From Acinetobacter kookii (lineage in GTDB: Bacteria > Pseudomonadota > Gammaproteobacteria > Pseudomonadales > Moraxellaceae), in assembly GCF_900096895.1 (NCBI RefSeq), contig NZ_FMYO01000001.1, forward strand, positions 248,001 through 312,000: a DNA stretch of 64,000 nucleotides. Reading direction: 5' to 3'. The notes beneath the pieces were generated by a model, which was not told where the DNA came from, made no database searches, and saw only the letters and a program-made list of their open reading frames with translations. Position numbers and translations under genes: made by a program. Shown piece by piece: positions 9,846-19,148 of the stretch; position 1 is the first letter of the stretch; each line of letters starts with the position of its first letter.

Positions 9846-10754
9846 ATGCAATCCTTTTGGTTGATTTTCCAGTTACTCATTTGTTTGGCACTCGGATTTG
9901 TTTTGGCAAAACGTTTACCCTCGTGGCTAGAACATCTTGCTTTTAAGACGCTGCCCTATTTTACGTATATTCTGTTGATTGCGATTGCCATTGAGTTTAC
10001 GCAAACATTGCATACGATTGCTCAGCCTTGGCAAATTCTGAATTATGCTGCTGTTTTGGCCCTACTTACCAGCATCGGTGCATTCCTCTGCTGTTATGTG
10101 CTATTCAAACTCTTGGGGTATCAACCCAGTCACGGCAAAGTATCCATAAACCTGGTCAGCAAATCCCTCATCAATATCAGCTATGCTTTTATTGCTCTGG
10201 CCTTCGGTTATGTACTGTCTGAATCTGTAACCAGCATGGGCTATACCTTACAGATCACTACTTGGAATTTATTGCTGGTATTCATGTTCTTGATTGGCCT
10301 GGATCTCGCCTATTCACCCTTAGACCGCTCCTGGTTGAACTGGAAAATTTTACTGGTACCGCTGGGCTGTATAGTCGGCTCACTACTGGGTGCTTTCGTT
10401 TCAGCGACATTGATTCAGGACATCAGCTTAAAAGATCTCATCATGCTGTCCCAAGGTTATGGCTTTTATTCCATGACCGGCATTGTGGTCACTGAACTCA
10501 AAAATGCCCATCTTGGCAGTATTGCACTGATGAATGACCTGTTCCGAGAAATTCTGGCGATTGTGTTGATGTATATGATTGGTTGGCGTTACCCACGTTC
10601 TGCAATTTCTTCTGCAGGCGCAACAGCAATGGATGTCACCTTGCCCATGGTCAAACAGGCCTGTGGCAATGATTTTATTCCCCATGCCATGGTCAGCGGT
10701 TTTATTTTGTCAGTCTTGGCACCTGTAGTGGTGAGTATATTAGCGGCGATTTAA
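9846..10754 (+). CDS. lysO: LysO-family (YbjE-like) exporter
   Basis: A very hydrophobic 302-residue inner-membrane protein with about eight to ten predicted spans. It resembles LysO, the lysine exporter of Escherichia coli. The C-terminal half carries the family blocks QGYGFYSMTGIVVTEL, LMNDLFREILAIVLMY and GATAMDVTLPM. Lysine or a lysine analogue such as thialysine is the known substrate class of the family; the actual substrate here is inferred only by family. It is 49 bp after the monooxygenase gene and may share its transcript. No terminator hairpin with a T run follows directly. Confidence 0.85.
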   Translation: MQSFWLIFQLLICLALGFVLAKRLPSWLEHLAFKTLPYFTYILLIAIAIEFTQTLHTIAQPWQILNYAAVLALLTSIGAFLCCYVLFKLLGYQPSHGKVSINLVSKSLINISYAFIALAFGYVLSESVTSMGYTLQITTWNLLLVFMFLIGLDLAYSPLDRSWLNWKILLVPLGCIVGSLLGAFVSATLIQDISLKDLIMLSQGYGFYSMTGIVVTELKNAHLGSIALMNDLFREILAIVLMYMIGWRYPRSAISSAGATAMDVTLPMVKQACGNDFIPHAMVSGFILSVLAPVVVSILAAI

Positions 10755-11174
10755 TTTTTCATATTTATCCCTCATCTAAGTAATGCTAATCAGTTAAGGA
10801 GTTGAGAAATAAACTCTTTAATTTTTTAGTAATTCATGGCGGAGTCGTACCGTTTTAAATCAAATCCTTGCAGCTCATTTGTTACTTTGGTTTCGCCCTA
10901 AGAAGCATTGCTTCGTAAGACCAAAGACATCTTGCGGAGCAATGCTCCTCACCGCAAAACTCATCAGCCACTATCAACTCGCAAATTTATCGCAGAAACA
11001 ATCATTTTTTATGTAGTCCTGCCTCAAACAGTTGCGGATGACTTTTCCGCATATCAAATATAGTCATAAATTTAAAAAGAAAAAGCCATTCAATTTCTTA
11101 ACTGACTGGCCTTACTAATCTAACTCCTTTCGCAAGAGGAGAAGGCTTGTCCATTTTTACAATAATGAGACGTT
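10755..11174. other. Non-coding, hairpin-rich intergenic region
   Basis: This 420-bp stretch between lysO and pyrF has no credible gene. It contains a composite foldable element at 10885-10957 and a weaker CTCCT/AGGAG hairpin around 11122-11141. The pyrF-proximal hairpin is listed separately. The composition suggests degenerate repetitive DNA rather than a lost gene. Confidence 0.6.
10885..10957. repeat. Composite nested hairpin element
   Basis: Two nested stem-loops lie side by side. The outer arms CTTTGGT (10885-10891) and ACCAAAG (10920-10926) enclose GAAGC-ATT-GCTTC (10902-10914). The second pair of arms, TTGCGG (10932-10937) and CCGCAA (10952-10957), encloses GGAGC-AAT-GCTCC (10936-10948). 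Both inner hairpins have 3-nt loops, like those of the arrays near gspI and metR, but the linkers differ. It looks like a copy of a dispersed repeat; copy number in the genome is unknown. Confidence 0.6.
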
Positions 11175-11219
11175 CTCTCTCCCTTTGGGAGATGAGGAGC
11201 ACTGCTCCAACAAGGGAGA
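11175..11219 (-). terminator. Large nested hairpin downstream of pyrF
   Basis: Outer arms CTCTCCCTT and AAGGGAGAG enclose an inner GGAGC-ACT-GCTCC hairpin with a 3-nt loop. It ends about 10 bp past the pyrF stop and may terminate or protect that transcript, although no clear T run follows on the minus strand. It also resembles CCCTCTCCC-type dispersed repeats. Confidence 0.5.
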
Positions 11220-11229
11220 GGGTGTAAAG

Positions 11230-11910
11230 TTACAAGGTCGCCAAAATATCTTTCAGCATTTGACGCGGATTTTCCGACTTGGCAATTGGACGGCCAATCA
11301 CCAAATGCGTAGAACCATCCAGCATAGCCTGTTTCGGCGTTACGATACGTTTTTGGTCATCTGCCGCAGAACCTTCTGGACGAATTCCCGGGGTCACTAA
11401 AGCAAATTCCCGGCCCAAAGTTTCACGCAGCATTTTGGCTTCCTGAGCAGAACAGACCACGCCATCCAGGCCACTTTCCTGAGTGAGTTTTGCAAGACGT
11501 TTTACTTGCTCAAATGGCTCAACATCCAGACCAATATCTTTTAAATCTTCACGCCCCATTGAAGTCAGCACAGTCACTGCAATCAACTGGGTATTATAAT
11601 TACCCGCTTTCAAGCGCTCTACACAGGTTTCCATCATCTTGCGACCACCAGATGCATGCACATTCACCATCCAAACGCCTAAGTCCGCTGCAGCACATAC
11701 CGCCTGAGCTGTAGTATTGGGAATATCATGAAACTTCAAGTCCAAGAAAACTTCAAAACCCTTGTCATGCAATGCTTTCACCACACTTGGGCCTTCATGC
11801 GTAAATAACTCTTTACCAACTTTCACCCGACATAATGCAGGGTCTAACTGCTCTGCAATCGTTAATGCGTCATATTGGCTTTTAGCATCCAGTGCAACAA
11901 TGATACTCAA
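11230..11910 (-). CDS. pyrF: Orotidine 5'-phosphate decarboxylase
   Basis: Catalyses the last step of UMP synthesis, decarboxylating OMP. The catalytic DxKxxD array is visible as LDLKFHDIP (Asp57, Lys59, Asp62), and the phosphate-binding end motif HLVIGRPI is near residue 208. The length of 226 residues is standard for the short bacterial form. The start codon is TTG, supported by AAGGTAAG upstream and by the conserved N-terminus ([10 protein letters not shown]) with no in-frame ATG before the first strand. It is separated from the lapA-ihfB unit upstream by a terminator and stands alone. Confidence 0.97.
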   Translation of the reverse strand: MSIIVALDAKSQYDALTIAEQLDPALCRVKVGKELFTHEGPSVVKALHDKGFEVFLDLKFHDIPNTTAQAVCAAADLGVWMVNVHASGGRKMMETCVERLKAGNYNTQLIAVTVLTSMGREDLKDIGLDVEPFEQVKRLAKLTQESGLDGVVCSAQEAKMLRETLGREFALVTPGIRPEGSAADDQKRIVTPKQAMLDGSTHLVIGRPIAKSENPRQMLKDILATL

Positions 11911-12045
11911 GAGACTTACCTTCGCTCAGACAAAAAAGAAAGCCTATTATAAAAGGTATTCCAAGCTTTAACAAAGTGATAAAAAATTAGTTAAGCGAAA
12001 TTATTGCTTTGAATTTTCATGATGAGATTAACGTATATAGATAAA

Positions 12046-12079
12046 AAAACACCCTGAAGCATTTACCTTAGGGTGTTTT
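12046..12079 (-). terminator. Intrinsic terminator after lapA
   Basis: A 10-bp perfect stem AAAACACCCT/AGGGTGTTTT (12046-12055 with 12070-12079) has a 14-nt loop and a T run on the minus strand. It closes the ihfB-lapA transcript. Confidence 0.85.
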
Positions 12080-12147
12080 AAAATTGATTCAATCTTTCGG
12101 TTCAAGCTGGCTGGCTAAAACCTAAAAAATATCGCCAACATACAGAA

Positions 12148-12519
12148 TTACAAGGGATTAGACGAACGATCATTCGGATGAATGTCTAAAACTGTTTTTT
12201 CATGTCTGCTATGGGCTGCTGCCTCAGCCGCCGCCAACTGTGCAGCCTGTATTTGTTCTTTTCGAAGATGCTCAATGTCCTTACGTAGACGCTTAATTTC
12301 CCAATGATTTTGAAATACCCGGAAAATTTGAACCCCTAACAACAAACCCAATACCACCCCTAATGCCAAGGTTAATAACAGCAATAAACCTAAACGCATT
12401 GCAGGTACCTGCGTAAACAGCAGATCAACCGAAAGTTCAGTACCGTTTTGTAGTACAAGCGCTAATGAATAGCCAAAAAGTACAATGAGTAATGCGACTA
12501 AAACGTAACGCATAAACAC
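12148..12519 (-). CDS. lapA: LapA-domain inner-membrane protein
   Basis: A 123-residue protein with two N-terminal transmembrane segments (about residues 5-25 and 40-63), then a charged helical cytoplasmic tail with coiled-coil character (about 72-110). This is the layout of LapA (YciS), which acts with LapB in controlling LPS assembly through LpxC turnover. It lies 15 bp downstream of ihfB in the common gammaproteobacterial order rpsA-ihfB-lapA. The lapB partner does not follow here; a terminator and pyrF do. Assignment rests on topology and gene order more than on motif. Confidence 0.82.
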   Translation of the reverse strand: MFMRYVLVALLIVLFGYSLALVLQNGTELSVDLLFTQVPAMRLGLLLLLTLALGVVLGLLLGVQIFRVFQNHWEIKRLRKDIEHLRKEQIQAAQLAAAEAAAHSRHEKTVLDIHPNDRSSNPL

Positions 12520-12534
12520 CCCATAAATTTTTTA

Positions 12535-12837
12535 TTACTGTGCAGATTCGTTTACTGCATCACGTAATGCTTTACCAGGTTTAAAATGCGGAACCGCTTT
12601 TGCCGCCACCTCAACAGATCGACCTGTTTTAGGATTACGCCCCACACGTGGATCACGGTGATGCAAAGCGAAACTGCCAAAACCCCGAATTTCAATACGA
12701 TTATCAGACGATAATGCAGCTATCATTTGATCAATCATAATCTTAACAGCTTCTTCAACCAAAGGCTCTGCCAAGTGTGGATTTTTTAGGGAAATTCGTT
12801 CTATTAAGTCAGACTTATTCAGTGCTTCCGTAGTCAT
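12535..12837 (-). CDS. ihfB: Integration host factor subunit beta
   Basis: The beta subunit of the DNA-bending heterodimer IHF, which shapes promoters, recombination sites and origins. The 100-residue protein has the family beta-arm signature [20 protein letters not shown], with the intercalating proline in the RNPKTG turn. It has the usual place, downstream of rpsA and upstream of lapA. A strong hairpin lies between rpsA and ihfB, so ihfB probably also has its own promoter in the 160-bp gap. The ATG start yields the expected N-terminal helix ([15 protein letters not shown]). Confidence 0.97.
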   Translation of the reverse strand: MTTEALNKSDLIERISLKNPHLAEPLVEEAVKIMIDQMIAALSSDNRIEIRGFGSFALHHRDPRVGRNPKTGRSVEVAAKAVPHFKPGKALRDAVNESAQ

Positions 12838-12900
12838 CTGCGACCTCTTTAATTATCAAGCTACTTTGTAGATGAAACGATAATAACCTGTTTAAATACA

Positions 12901-12938
12901 AAACGGTAGCGTAATAAGTTAATACTACGCTACCGTTT
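12901..12938 (-). terminator. Hairpin between rpsA and ihfB
   Basis: A perfect 13-bp stem pairs 12901-12913 with 12926-12938 around a 12-nt loop, and a T-rich tract follows on the minus strand. It lies 60 bp after the rpsA stop. It probably terminates or attenuates rpsA transcripts before ihfB. Confidence 0.75.
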
Positions 12939-12997
12939 ACAGTATTTGTGTAAAAAGTATTAGTTAATTTACATTAACAATACATTTTCACCTCTAC

Positions 12998-14674
12998 TTA
13001 GTTGCCCATTTGAGCTTTGATCAAATCACCAATAGTCTTAGGACCATTGTCTTGACCAGCCGCAGCTGTTTTCAAGTTAGCAACCGCTTCTTTCTCTTCA
13101 GCTTCGTCTTTCGCTTTGATAGACAAGTTGATAGAGCGAGATTTACGGTCTACATTGATGATTTTAGCTTCAACTTCTTGACCAACTTCAAGGAACTTAG
13201 TTGCATCTTCAACGCGGTCGCGGTTGATTTCAGATGCTTTAAGAGTCGCTTCAACTTCGTCAGCTAACTTAACAGTCGCGCCACGAGCGTCAACTGCAGT
13301 TACAGTACCTTTAACAAGCGCACCGCGTTCGTTAGCAGCCAAGAAATCGTTGAACGGATCGCTGTTCATTTGTTTGATACCAAGGCTGATACGGTTGCCT
13401 TCAGCATCTACAGACAGGATAACCGCTTCAACAGTGTCACCTTTCTTGTAACGACGAATCGCTTCTTCGCCTTGTTCGTTCCAAGAGATGTCAGACAAGT
13501 GAACTAAACCGTCGATACCACCTGGTAAACCGATGAAGATACCGAAGTCAGTGATTGACTTGATTGTACCTGAAACTTTTTCGCCTTTGTCGTGGTCTTT
13601 AGCAAACTCTTCCCATGGGTTAGCACGAGTTTGTTTGATACCCAAAGAAATACGACGACGTTCTTCGTCCACTTCAAGAACCATAACATCAACTTCGTCA
13701 CCAATCTGAACAACTTTAGATGGGTGGATGTTTTTGTTAGTGTGGTCCATTTCTGAAACGTGTACTAAACCTTCAACGCCTTCAGCGATTTCAGCGAAGC
13801 AACCGTAGTCAGTCAGGTTAGTTACGCGTGCTTTAACGATAGAACCTTTAGGGTAACGGTTCATGATCGCTAACCATGGATCTTCGCCTAATTGTTTAAG
13901 GCCTAAAGATACGCGGTTACGTTCGCGGTCGAATTTAAGTACTTTAACAGTAACTTCTTGTCCAACTTCAACAACTTCTGAAGGGTGCTTGATGCGTTTC
14001 CAAGCCATGTCAGTGATGTGAAGAAGACCGTCGATACCACCAAGGTCAACGAACGCGCCGTAATCAGTAAGGTTCTTGATTGTACCTGTAACTGTTTGAC
14101 CTTCTTCAAGCTGAGCAAGAAGAGCTTCACGGTCAGCTGAAGATTCAGCTTCCATAACAGCACGACGAGATACAACAACGTTGTTACGTTTAGCATCAAG
14201 TTTGATTACTTTGAATTCTAACTCTTTGCCTTCAAGGTGAGTTGTGTCACGGATAGGACGAGTGTCTACCAATGAACCTGGCAAGAACGCACGAACTGGA
14301 CCGATGTCAACAGTGAAACCGCCTTTAACTTTACCAGAGATAACACCAGTAACGATTTCGCCGTCTTCAAAGATTTTTTCAAGTTTAGTCCAAGTTTCAG
14401 CACGTTTCGCTTTTTCACGTGATAAAACTGTTTGACCCATACCGTTGTCAAGAGCTTCAACAACAACGTCAACAGTATCGCCAACTTGAACTTCAAGTTC
14501 ACGTTGGTCGTTTAAGAATTCAGCGCGGTCAACGATACCTTCTGATTTAAGGCCAGTGTCAACTGTTACCCAGTCAGAGTCGATGTTTACTACAACGCCT
14601 TGGATGACTGCACCCTTTTCAACGTTGAGGTTTAATTCGCTTTCTTCAAAGAGGGCTGCAAAAGATTCGGTCAT
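12998..14674 (-). CDS. rpsA: 30S ribosomal protein S1
   Basis: S1 binds mRNA leaders and brings them to the 30S subunit. The 558-residue protein has the standard six S1-type OB-fold repeats. The later ones carry the classical RNA-binding pattern, for example [41 protein letters not shown] and [21 protein letters not shown]. The first two repeats are more divergent, as in other S1 proteins that use them for ribosome docking. It follows cmk by about 107 bp, the typical order. Autoregulation by S1 on its own leader is known in enterobacteria, but no structure was tested here. Confidence 0.98.
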   Translation of the reverse strand: MTESFAALFEESELNLNVEKGAVIQGVVVNIDSDWVTVDTGLKSEGIVDRAEFLNDQRELEVQVGDTVDVVVEALDNGMGQTVLSREKAKRAETWTKLEKIFEDGEIVTGVISGKVKGGFTVDIGPVRAFLPGSLVDTRPIRDTTHLEGKELEFKVIKLDAKRNNVVVSRRAVMEAESSADREALLAQLEEGQTVTGTIKNLTDYGAFVDLGGIDGLLHITDMAWKRIKHPSEVVEVGQEVTVKVLKFDRERNRVSLGLKQLGEDPWLAIMNRYPKGSIVKARVTNLTDYGCFAEIAEGVEGLVHVSEMDHTNKNIHPSKVVQIGDEVDVMVLEVDEERRRISLGIKQTRANPWEEFAKDHDKGEKVSGTIKSITDFGIFIGLPGGIDGLVHLSDISWNEQGEEAIRRYKKGDTVEAVILSVDAEGNRISLGIKQMNSDPFNDFLAANERGALVKGTVTAVDARGATVKLADEVEATLKASEINRDRVEDATKFLEVGQEVEAKIINVDRKSRSINLSIKAKDEAEEKEAVANLKTAAAGQDNGPKTIGDLIKAQMGN

Positions 14675-14781
14675 GATATACCTGATAAAGTCAGCGGTCT
14701 TGGATCAGACAAGGCCGGTTTAATTAAGCTTCCACATAGTCCGTAATAAACTGATCAAGCTATGCTTTAGCTGAAAATTCT

Positions 14782-15465
14782 TTAATTGGCTAATTGCTGG
14801 TCAACAAAGGTGGTCATCAACTTGAATACTTCATCAATGCCCAATGTAGAACTATCGATAATATAAGCATCTGCTGCTGGCTTGAGTGGTGCGACGGTGC
14901 GCTCCATATCACGTTTGTCTCGAGCTTGTATATTAGCTAAAATGTCGTTTATTTTAACATCTAGCCCCATAGCCTGCAACTGCTTTACTCGTCGCTCCGC
15001 TCGGGATTCAGCCGATGCCGTCAGGTAAATCTTGGCTTGAGCTTCCGGAAAAATGGAGGTTGCCATATCCCTGCCATCTGCAACCAGTCCCGGAGCTTGT
15101 GCAAATGCACGTTGACGCTCCAATAGCGCTGCTCTAAGTTCTGGAACTACCGCAACTTTTGAAGCAAACTCTCCCACCCGTTCGGTACGGATGGTTTGAG
15201 TCACATCTTCACCATCGAGTTCGATTCGGGTACCCGATTCAGTCGTCACAAATTTTATGTCTAAATTTGTTGCAATTTTAACGCACTGCTCCAGTTCGGA
15301 ATCCAGGCAATCAAGTAAATCCTGTTGATGTAATGACAGCCCGAGCAGACGATATAGAGCACCTGAATCAAGCAAATGAAATTGATAATGTGCTGCCAGT
15401 TTAGCCGCAAGTGTGCCTTTTCCAGAACCACTCGGCCCATCTATGGTAATAATTTGAACTGTCAT
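14782..15465 (-). CDS. cmk: Cytidylate kinase
   Basis: Phosphorylates CMP and dCMP to the diphosphates. The 227-residue protein starts with the P-loop [10 protein letters not shown] at residues 9-18. It retains the CMP-binding block [20 protein letters not shown] and the arginine-rich lid ([19 protein letters not shown]). The order cmk-rpsA-ihfB is one of the most conserved in proteobacteria. The SRPBCC gene lies just upstream with 17 bp between, so the two may be cotranscribed. The ATG start is unambiguous. Confidence 0.97.
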   Translation of the reverse strand: MTVQIITIDGPSGSGKGTLAAKLAAHYQFHLLDSGALYRLLGLSLHQQDLLDCLDSELEQCVKIATNLDIKFVTTESGTRIELDGEDVTQTIRTERVGEFASKVAVVPELRAALLERQRAFAQAPGLVADGRDMATSIFPEAQAKIYLTASAESRAERRVKQLQAMGLDVKINDILANIQARDKRDMERTVAPLKPAADAYIIDSSTLGIDEVFKLMTTFVDQQLAN

Positions 15466-15482
15466 TAATTTTCCACTTTACG

Positions 15483-15914
15483 CTATACAGTTTTAGCTAA
15501 TTTTGAAAAACCTAGTTTAATCGCAGATTTAAGCTGTGCAAGGATTAATTTACTGATAAAAGGTGCACGTGCCTGCAATTCAATGGTATAGGTGACCAGG
15601 GTCTTGTCGGCAGCTTTGGCTTCGAACTCGATAATGCCCAAATGGTGTTTCACCAAAGGATTCTTCACAATCTGGTATTCGATACGCTGGTTCGGTTCCA
15701 GCAGGGTAATCTGTTCCCGTAAAGGCTTGATGGGACCAAAACCCATACGGCGTATCGAGCCCACCCCATCCGGACGCTCAGGATCACTGGAATCTTTAAC
15801 CCGTTCGACCTGAATCGGTGCAAAAGCCACATTGTAGGTCGCATGCTTGGATAACAGATCAAAAACCTGATCGACGGGTGCGTTAAATTCTTTTTTTACT
15901 TGAATAGAATTCAT
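15483..15914 (-). CDS. SRPBCC-family lipid/ligand-binding protein
   Basis: A 143-residue protein with the START/Bet v1-like (SRPBCC) helix-grip fold pattern. It opens with a beta strand and helix (VKKEFNAPVDQVFDLLSKH), has a central GVGSIRRMGFGPIKPLREQI strand pair, and ends with a long helix (KLILAQLKSAIKLGFSKLAK). Such proteins bind hydrophobic ligands or act as cyclases. No catalytic residues identify a reaction. It is 17 bp upstream of cmk and probably transcribed with it. Function unknown. Confidence 0.8.
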   Translation of the reverse strand: MNSIQVKKEFNAPVDQVFDLLSKHATYNVAFAPIQVERVKDSSDPERPDGVGSIRRMGFGPIKPLREQITLLEPNQRIEYQIVKNPLVKHHLGIIEFEAKAADKTLVTYTIELQARAPFISKLILAQLKSAIKLGFSKLAKTV

Positions 15915-15972
15915 GACTTATCCTGATTTTTATTGACAATACTCATTGTCATTATAGTTTACATGATTTGAA

Positions 15973-16494
15973 TTAATGATTTTGATCATTTAGAGATTTT
16001 TCTTGTAATTTCTGCAATCGCTTTTGCTCACGGCGCTTCTTGAAAAAATTGCTGAGCTGCTGGGAACATTGTTCCTGCATACAACCTGCTTCATATTCGA
16101 AAACATGATTGTAATACCCTGTTTCAAATAATCGACGCACGCTCATTAAGGAACCTGCTTTCGGTTCAGTTGCGCCGAACACGACCTTGGAAACCCGTGC
16201 ATGAATCAAAGCCCCAACACACATGGTACAAGGCTCCAACGTCACATAAAGCACCGCATCTTCAGGTAATCGATAGTTATTCAGATTTGTACAGGCCTGG
16301 CGCAAAGCCTGAACTTCAGCATGGGCGGTCGGATCATTTAAAGAAATGGGTGCATTATGTCCTGCACCAATAATCCGGTTTTGACTGACGATCACCGCGC
16401 CCACAGGAATCTCCTGTTTTGAAGCTGCAATTGCAGCCTGCTCATAAGCAAACTGCATCCAGTATTCATCAGTCAGTTGTGTAACATCAGTCAT
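15973..16494 (-). CDS. tadA: tRNA-specific adenosine deaminase
   Basis: TadA converts the wobble adenosine of tRNA-Arg(ACG) to inosine. Zinc and catalytic residues are clear: His58-Ala-Glu60 (PTAHAE) and Pro88-Cys89-Thr-Met-Cys92 (PCTMC). The 173-residue length is normal, with a basic C-terminal helix (NFFKKRREQKRLQKLQ) that fits tRNA contact. It lies 4 bp after the hydratase/hydrolase gene, in one apparent operon with ung. The ATG gives MTDVTQLTDEYWMQFA. Confidence 0.95.
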   Translation of the reverse strand: MTDVTQLTDEYWMQFAYEQAAIAASKQEIPVGAVIVSQNRIIGAGHNAPISLNDPTAHAEVQALRQACTNLNNYRLPEDAVLYVTLEPCTMCVGALIHARVSKVVFGATEPKAGSLMSVRRLFETGYYNHVFEYEAGCMQEQCSQQLSNFFKKRREQKRLQKLQEKSLNDQNH

Positions 16495-16498
16495 AGGG

Positions 16499-17623
16499 TT
16501 AACTGATGATGCCGTAATGCTTCAACAGCTCATTCCAGCTTTGAATACTGGTCACTGGCGGACAATCAGACAAGATGGTTTTTAAAGAAAAATCACTGCC
16601 TTTTACCCATTCCGGAGACAGGTCTTTATCGACCAGACGTGCCCGCACACCCTCAACAAAATCAGGATGGCGAATCTTCCAGTTGGATATCTGCGTTTCA
16701 AGTTCGAAAACTTCATTCCAGGAATGAACGCGCTTGCCCCACTGCCAGAGCAGCCAGGTTAATGCAGCTGTAGTAGGCGAACCTTTTTGCAGGTTTTCAC
16801 TGGCTTGACGGAGCCAGTCACTGCGTGCATCACTGAGGCCAATAATAGATTCATAGTCATGTTCAAAGTTCACCCCGCGGCAAACACTATGAATGACATC
16901 GAGTGAATTTTGTAAGGGACCCGGACCCACCGGACGGTGCATACTGTTTAAAGTGTCATCAATGGCACGAAAATCCCCAGCAGGATAATGTCCCCAATCA
17001 ATATTCAGCACTTTATCCAGCACATTGTCACGCTGTGCATCGCAAATATGGGTTGCCCAGCCAATTCCATAAGCACCGGCAGAGGTCATAATTGAACCGG
17101 TTAAACCGGTAAACAGGCCAATTGCTCCCCGGTCTGCCAGGAAGCGTGTCGCACCGACATCCGGATACAAGCCGATATTGATTTCAGGCATTGCCAAACG
17201 TGAATAAGGCGTCACCAGACGGAATGGTGCAGCCATAAACAGGCCCAGACCACCACCCATCACATAACCTTCGCCCCACACCAATACCGGCTTGGCATAG
17301 TTATGCAGCAATAAATCCAGTGCATATTCCTGTTCAAAGAATTTATTTGCCGTTGCAACTTCATCATTAATCACCAGCTGACGAAGTTTACGCACATCAC
17401 CACCCGCACAGAAAGCCTTCGGGGTAGTTGAATCCAGCCAGATCGCTTTTACCGCATCATCATGGTGAAAATCTTGGAACACTTCCAAAAGTGCGGTAAC
17501 GATAGATTCATCCAGGGCATGTAGAGATTTCGGCCGGTTCAGGCGAACAATGCGCCAACCATTGATGGCTTCTTCTACAATGAGATCAGGATGATAATTT
17601 TTTAATTCAGGAGATTGTGTCAT
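16499..17623 (-). CDS. Enoyl-CoA hydratase/isomerase family protein (3-hydroxyisobutyryl-CoA hydrolase type)
   Basis: A 374-residue crotonase-fold protein, longer than simple hydratases and in the size range of 3-hydroxyisobutyryl-CoA hydrolases of valine breakdown. Oxyanion-hole segments are visible: [11 protein letters not shown] near the N-terminus and [18 protein letters not shown] after it, followed by [18 protein letters not shown], which carries the likely acidic residue. I chose the ATG at 17623 because it overlaps the ung stop codon as ATGA, implying translational coupling. A TTG 15 bases upstream is an alternative. Exact substrate is inferred. Confidence 0.85.
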   Translation of the reverse strand: MTQSPELKNYHPDLIVEEAINGWRIVRLNRPKSLHALDESIVTALLEVFQDFHHDDAVKAIWLDSTTPKAFCAGGDVRKLRQLVINDEVATANKFFEQEYALDLLLHNYAKPVLVWGEGYVMGGGLGLFMAAPFRLVTPYSRLAMPEINIGLYPDVGATRFLADRGAIGLFTGLTGSIMTSAGAYGIGWATHICDAQRDNVLDKVLNIDWGHYPAGDFRAIDDTLNSMHRPVGPGPLQNSLDVIHSVCRGVNFEHDYESIIGLSDARSDWLRQASENLQKGSPTTAALTWLLWQWGKRVHSWNEVFELETQISNWKIRHPDFVEGVRARLVDKDLSPEWVKGSDFSLKTILSDCPPVTSIQSWNELLKHYGIIS

Positions 17624-18333
17624 GCGTCCAGCTGCCAATTGATCGGCTCAATGCCATTTTGTTTCAGATAATTATTTGCTTTTGAAAATACTTTACAACC
17701 AAAAAAACCACCACGATTTGCTGACAGAGGAGAAGGATGTGCAGCTTTTAATACCAGGTGTTTATTTTGATCGATACGTTGTCCTTTACGTTGTGCATAG
17801 GCTCCCCAAAGGATAAATACGATATGCTCACACTGCTCATTTAAAGCATCAATCACATGATCGGTAAAGTCCTCCCATCCACGTTTTTGATGTGATGTCG
17901 GCTGTCCAGCCTCAACAGTCAATACCGCATTGAGCAATAACACACCTTGTTCAGCCCAATGGGTTAAATCGCCATGCTTGGGAACAGGAATCCCCAAGTC
18001 GGTGTTTAATTCATGAAAAATATTACGTAAAGATGGCGGTAATGCAACCCCTCTTTGCACAGAAAAACTTAATCCATGTGCCTGATTAGGCCCATGATAT
18101 GGATCCTGCCCCAGAATAACGACTTTAACACGGTTGAAAGGTGTTGTATTTAAGGCATTAAAAATAAGGGAATTAGGAGGATATATAATTTTATCTGCAT
18201 GTTTTTCAGTCAGCAAAAACTGTTTTAAATCATCCATTTTCGCACTCAGCAAAAAATCGCTTAATGCATTTTTCCAACTTGCATCCAACTGGATTTTATC
18301 GAGTTTAGCTTGCTGTTGTTCCGTTAAAGACAT
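17620..18333 (-). CDS. ung: Uracil-DNA glycosylase
   Basis: Removes uracil from DNA as the first step of base excision repair. The water-activating motif GQDPYHG is at residues 75-81 (Asp77). The [14 protein letters not shown] loop near residue 200 carries the catalytic histidine and the leucine finger region. The 237-residue length is usual for family 1 enzymes. Its stop codon overlaps the start of the next gene by the ATGA arrangement, so ung, the hydratase/hydrolase and tadA likely share a transcript. Confidence 0.97.
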   Translation of the reverse strand: MSLTEQQQAKLDKIQLDASWKNALSDFLLSAKMDDLKQFLLTEKHADKIIYPPNSLIFNALNTTPFNRVKVVILGQDPYHGPNQAHGLSFSVQRGVALPPSLRNIFHELNTDLGIPVPKHGDLTHWAEQGVLLLNAVLTVEAGQPTSHQKRGWEDFTDHVIDALNEQCEHIVFILWGAYAQRKGQRIDQNKHLVLKAAHPSPLSANRGGFFGCKVFSKANNYLKQNGIEPINWQLDA

Positions 18334-18379
18334 ACCTGCTTCCTAATTTTTTCGACCAGACCAAACTTTCTTATTGTCT

Positions 18380-18976
18380 TCAAATGTGTACTTGAAGATC
18401 TACGGTTGGATTTTGGAATTTCATGCCTTGTTGTAATTTTTCATACATTTTAGGATCTGCCCACTCCACTTGAACCTGTTCAGAAAACACAATCTGGTCA
18501 AGACTGAGCACACCCATTTGCGTATTTTCAATATCTTCGATAAAGCTTTGTGCATAACCGGTATCGGTTTCATGCACAATCACCGAATAAACCTCCACGT
18601 CGCCTTCCCCATTTTGGGTAATGGTCGAAGCCAGCACTTGCTGGGCCAGATAGAAAAAAATACGTGAGAACTGTTCTGCAGAGGGTGAAACAGGTAAAGA
18701 TACCCAGCGTGCACTAAATTTTTTGCACGCCTCAATATATTCAGCATCATCATGCTGCCAGAAGCAGATTGCATGATCAAAACTGTCAAAAATATCCTTG
18801 ATCACCCCTTTTAATAATCCGAAGTCATATACCATTTGACCATGATCGAGCCTGGACGCCTTGAGCAACAATTCAACTTTATAGCTATGACCATGAATTG
18901 AACGCTTACAGCGGTCCGATGTGCAATTTCGCACAATATGAGCATTTTCAAACTTAAATAACTTACGAATTAACAT
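18380..18976 (-). CDS. queD: 6-pyruvoyl tetrahydropterin synthase/QueD-like enzyme
   Basis: QueD makes 6-carboxytetrahydropterin from dihydroneopterin triphosphate in queuosine synthesis. The metal-binding histidines are visible as His13, His28 and His30 (the latter in IHGHSYKVE), with a nearby cysteine pair (Cys18, Cys23) that could supply the catalytic thiol. At 198 residues it is longer than the usual 120, with an extra C-terminal section, so it is QueD-like and not a textbook QueD. The ATG at 18976 is preferred over a TTG 18 bases upstream because no ribosome binding site precedes the TTG. It stands alone downstream of gspK. Confidence 0.8.
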   Translation of the reverse strand: MLIRKLFKFENAHIVRNCTSDRCKRSIHGHSYKVELLLKASRLDHGQMVYDFGLLKGVIKDIFDSFDHAICFWQHDDAEYIEACKKFSARWVSLPVSPSAEQFSRIFFYLAQQVLASTITQNGEGDVEVYSVIVHETDTGYAQSFIEDIENTQMGVLSLDQIVFSEQVQVEWADPKMYEKLQQGMKFQNPTVDLQVHI

Positions 18977-19015
18977 GTGCCCTGATGCAATCAAAAATCT
19001 GTGAATTAAATTTGA

Positions 19016-19054
19016 TTATAAAGCAAAAGTGAAAGTTATAAAGCAAAAGTGAAA
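19016..19054. repeat. 20-bp tandem duplication
   Basis: Two adjacent copies of TTATAAAGCAAAAGTGAAA with a 20-bp period lie in the gap between the QueD-like gene and gspK. This is a short local duplication with no clear function. Confidence 0.8.
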
Positions 19055-19148
19055 TTCTGAACATTAATTTTACTGTTCAAGAGCATTGGAGAAATACATT
19101 AAGTTAAATAGAGGTGTTTCTCATTTTTCATCGTTTCTCGGAATCTGA

